DNA from: Bog-756 sp963701325
GTDB taxonomy: Bacteria; Actinomycetota; Acidimicrobiia; Acidimicrobiales; RAAP-2
Direction: 5' to 3'
Length of the DNA stretch: 64,000 bases
NCBI GenBank assembly: GCA_963701325.1
Contig: OY969604.1
Location: 1,736,001-1,800,000, forward strand
Each line of letters opens with the position of its first letter. Position 1 is the stretch's first letter. Positions 61,935-64,000 of this stretch are shown here, in pieces. The notes beneath the pieces are model-generated. The model searched no databases. It saw nothing but the letters and a program-made list of their open reading frames with translations, and was not told the DNA's origin. The position numbers were made by a program, and so were the translations under genes.

Positions 61935-63995
61935 TCAGCGTCGACCTCCTGTGGCATCGGGATGGCAGCGGAATCGACAGACCGTGTCTGACTCAGCCGG
62001 TACCCGCAACAGATTCGGTGTGAAGGCTGTCGACGGACTCGGGACTCTTCGGACGGAGCGAAACATTGGTTCCAGCACCGCAGCGGCATGGTCGGCGAGC
62101 AACTCGAGCGGCTCCACCCGGTCCCCGGTCAAGCGAAGCGGTCGGGAGTGCGCCAAGACGACCGTACCGAACCGATGTCTCTGTGCCCAAAGCGGCAGCA
62201 CGACCACCGCTCGAGCGCCTGCGGACCGTAAGGACTCCGTGCCGACAAATCCCGGGCTGGTTGCATCTCCTGCCGTGTAGCACGATCGGATGTCTCCAAC
62301 CAAGGTTGATAGGGCGCTCAACTCATTTCCGTCGAGGGCCACGAGACTCTCTGCCAGAGGCCCGACGGCAGCGAGGACCGAGGGTCCCTTCGGCTCGTCG
62401 ATGATGAGACACGCCGAGTCCATCTCGGCCGCTTCAGTGAAGCGGTGCAGCACCTGGTGCGGCAGGTGGCGACTCGAAAGCAGCCCGGAGATTGACACCG
62501 AGGCAAGAGCTGCCCGATGCCATCGAGAGTTGCCCGGGTTGACTCCAACGACGCCGAGCCGATCCGCGAGGAGTCGGGCGACTGATTCTGTCATCTCCAG
62601 CGTGTCGGTGGTCAGCGGACTGAAGGACTCCACGTTGAGCGAGCCGACCGCCTCACCGTTGACAAGGATCGGCACACAGACCTCCGAGACGACTCCGGGA
62701 ACCGACACCCGGTAGTCAGCATGCGACGAGACGTCCTCGACAACGACCGAGGTTGCCGTGGCCCATGTTCTGCCGGTGACTCCCGCCGTACCGGGCATGC
62801 CGTCGAGGACCTGCCACAGTCCTCGTTGAGCCACGCATCGCAATTCGTGGTTGCGCTCGAGATAGAGACTGGTGAGCAGGTGGCTGTGCCTGTACAAGGT
62901 CTCGGCGGCGACCTCACAGGCCTCTAACACGTTGTCGACTCGTGCCAAGGCTTGTTGCAACCCGTGCTCGCTGAATCTTGAATGAGCATCGCCCGCTCTG
63001 TTGCCCGATTTAGGTGGGCCGGTTCGCTCGATGTCCGGCCAGGGAGCAGCCGGACGGGACAGGAGGTATCCCTGCACCAGGTGCACCTCGGCGTCCCGAA
63101 GGACGTCCAATTCACCCCTCGTCTCGACACCCTCGGCGATGACACTTGTGCCAACCTCACGGGCGAAGGCCACGACCGCGCGCATCAGGGCACGTCGATT
63201 CGGGTCTTCATCGACTCCGCTGACCAGCTCTCGGTCGAGCTTCAGGTAGTCCGGTGACAACTCGACAACATGGCGAAGGCTCGAATAGCCGGCACCAGCA
63301 TCGTCGATCGCCAGCCGCACGCCGCGGTCTAAGTAGCCAGCCAGGCAATCCCGGAGGAATTCGTAATCCTCGACTGCCTCCTGTTCGGTGATCTCTACCA
63401 CGAGCCGATTAGGGAATTCGTTGCGGAGGTCAAGCAGCGCGGGATCAGCGACGGTCGAAGGGCTTGCGTTGACGAAGAGCATCCGCCCCCCGGGCGGCGG
63501 ACCGAGCTGGATTGCAGCGGCAAGGCAGGCCAGCTCAAGTCGCTTACGCAGCCCGAACCCTGAAGCGACGTCAAGCCACCAATCCGGTGGATGTCGAGGG
63601 TCAACAGGCATCCGGGCAAGCGCCTCATAGCCGACCACGACCATGTCCGTAGGGCGCACAATAGGCTGGACGACCGCAGTGATCACACCCGGCTCACAGA
63701 GATGCTCGATCACGCCCCGCAGGTCCACCTCCATGTCCGTGCGCGGTCCATCGATGCCAGTGACGGTCACCTCTGTTCCATCGGCGAAGATCACTGGATT
63801 CTTGAGTGTCCCGCATGGAACGCTGCCGACGTCTAGCAGCGGGCATGTATCATCGGCTTTCGTCGTCTCAGTGGCCGAAATCAAACGGTCAAGAATTAGG
63901 ACAGGAAAGGCTGGTGGGACGCGAAAGTCCAGCTGGAGGGATGCGAGAGCGGACGAATCGGACGGTCTCGAAAAGCGTGAATGTTCGTCGAACAA
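61935..63995 (-). CDS. EAL-domain cyclic-di-GMP phosphodiesterase with GAF domains (5' end uncertain)
   Basis: A cytosolic protein of up to 686 aa. The EAL domain spans about residues 92-320 with all key residues: Q110, E124 in YEALAR, N176, E201, D231/D232 in AIDDAGAGYSS, K252, E288 in VIAEGVET and Q308. It should hydrolyse cyclic di-GMP. Residues ~355-510 and 520-645 look like two GAF sensor domains; there is no GGDEF. The TTG at 63995 is 6 nt from the window edge and the frame stays open, so the true start may lie outside or further in (for example the ATG codon at residue 88). Composition is less GC-biased than the ribosomal block. Confidence 0.85.
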   Translation of the reverse strand: MFDEHSRFSRPSDSSALASLQLDFRVPPAFPVLILDRLISATETTKADDTCPLLDVGSVPCGTLKNPVIFADGTEVTVTGIDGPRTDMEVDLRGVIEHLCEPGVITAVVQPIVRPTDMVVVGYEALARMPVDPRHPPDWWLDVASGFGLRKRLELACLAAAIQLGPPPGGRMLFVNASPSTVADPALLDLRNEFPNRLVVEITEQEAVEDYEFLRDCLAGYLDRGVRLAIDDAGAGYSSLRHVVELSPDYLKLDRELVSGVDEDPNRRALMRAVVAFAREVGTSVIAEGVETRGELDVLRDAEVHLVQGYLLSRPAAPWPDIERTGPPKSGNRAGDAHSRFSEHGLQQALARVDNVLEACEVAAETLYRHSHLLTSLYLERNHELRCVAQRGLWQVLDGMPGTAGVTGRTWATATSVVVEDVSSHADYRVSVPGVVSEVCVPILVNGEAVGSLNVESFSPLTTDTLEMTESVARLLADRLGVVGVNPGNSRWHRAALASVSISGLLSSRHLPHQVLHRFTEAAEMDSACLIIDEPKGPSVLAAVGPLAESLVALDGNELSALSTLVGDIRSCYTAGDATSPGFVGTESLRSAGARAVVVLPLWAQRHRFGTVVLAHSRPLRLTGDRVEPLELLADHAAAVLEPMFRSVRRVPSPSTAFTPNLLRVPAESDTVCRFRCHPDATGGRR

Positions 63996-64000
63996 GACGA

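Noticed and set aside
61440..62280. Plus-strand frames of 107 and 217 codons after the glycosylase gene
   Set aside because: They overlap the glycosylase or EAL genes, have no Shine-Dalgarno or promoter box, and show no recognisable motif. The first may contain a gene remnant but cannot be supported.

Overview
The window is GC-rich bacterial chromosome with frequent GTG and TTG starts, an actinobacterial rpoB/rpoC and many genes that appear to be transcribed without a leader. I read it as Actinomycetota, possibly class Acidimicrobiia; the phylum is well supported and the class is inference. There is no prophage, insertion sequence or CRISPR array. Two conserved genes (sqd1 and ecm) each carry a single-base frameshift, so some sequence error is likely.

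Region 1 (1-14.7 kb, minus strand) is the transcription/translation block. In transcription order it runs tRNA-Thr, tRNA-Met, rpmG, tRNA-Trp, secE, nusG, rplK, rplA, rplJ, rplL, rpoB, rpoC, rpsL, rpsG and fusA (cut by the left edge). An L10-leader-type RNA precedes rplJ, and a hairpin and a promoter lie between rplL and rpoB.

Region 2 (14.7-34 kb) is mixed housekeeping: a GNAT acetyltransferase, an MptB-like mannosyltransferase, tRNA-Tyr, YajQ, a GtrA/COG4280 membrane-protein set, a GH1 glycosidase, TesB, citrate synthase, a UDP-sulfoquinovose synthase, RmuC, NDH-2, PhoU, the first two enzymes of the aspartate pathway (asd, lysC), two cyclophilins and a peptidase S51 homologue.

Region 3 (34-41.8 kb) is an acyl-CoA cluster: 3-hydroxybutyryl-CoA dehydrogenase, ethylmalonyl-CoA mutase, a propionyl-CoA carboxylase beta subunit with a tiny epsilon-like partner, methylmalonyl-CoA epimerase, crotonyl-CoA carboxylase/reductase and acetyl-CoA acetyltransferase. 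Together they make most of the ethylmalonyl-CoA route for acetyl-CoA assimilation.

Region 4 (41.8-47 kb) holds sixA, recR, dnaX, SRP RNA, tRNA-Ser, tadA and an unusual Clp_N/ClpX-zinc-finger protein.

Region 5 (47-64 kb) is accessory: a MarR/Usp pair around a perfect operator palindrome, a PadR-ATPase-FtsX-FtsX export operon, a NarL-type two-component system, an ABC-2 exporter, a second MarR facing a VOC protein and a DNA glycosylase, and an EAL-GAF protein at the right edge.

The most interesting signals are regulatory. About 17 genes have a TANNNT-like box 6-8 nt before the start codon, which is the architecture of leaderless mRNAs. In the exporter/two-component locus and at the MarR/Usp locus, the same box instead precedes a very short ORF whose stop codon overlaps the start of the real gene (PadR, histidine kinase, ABC ATPase, MarR). 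These look like leaderless, translationally coupled leader peptides and are the best candidate here for something undescribed.
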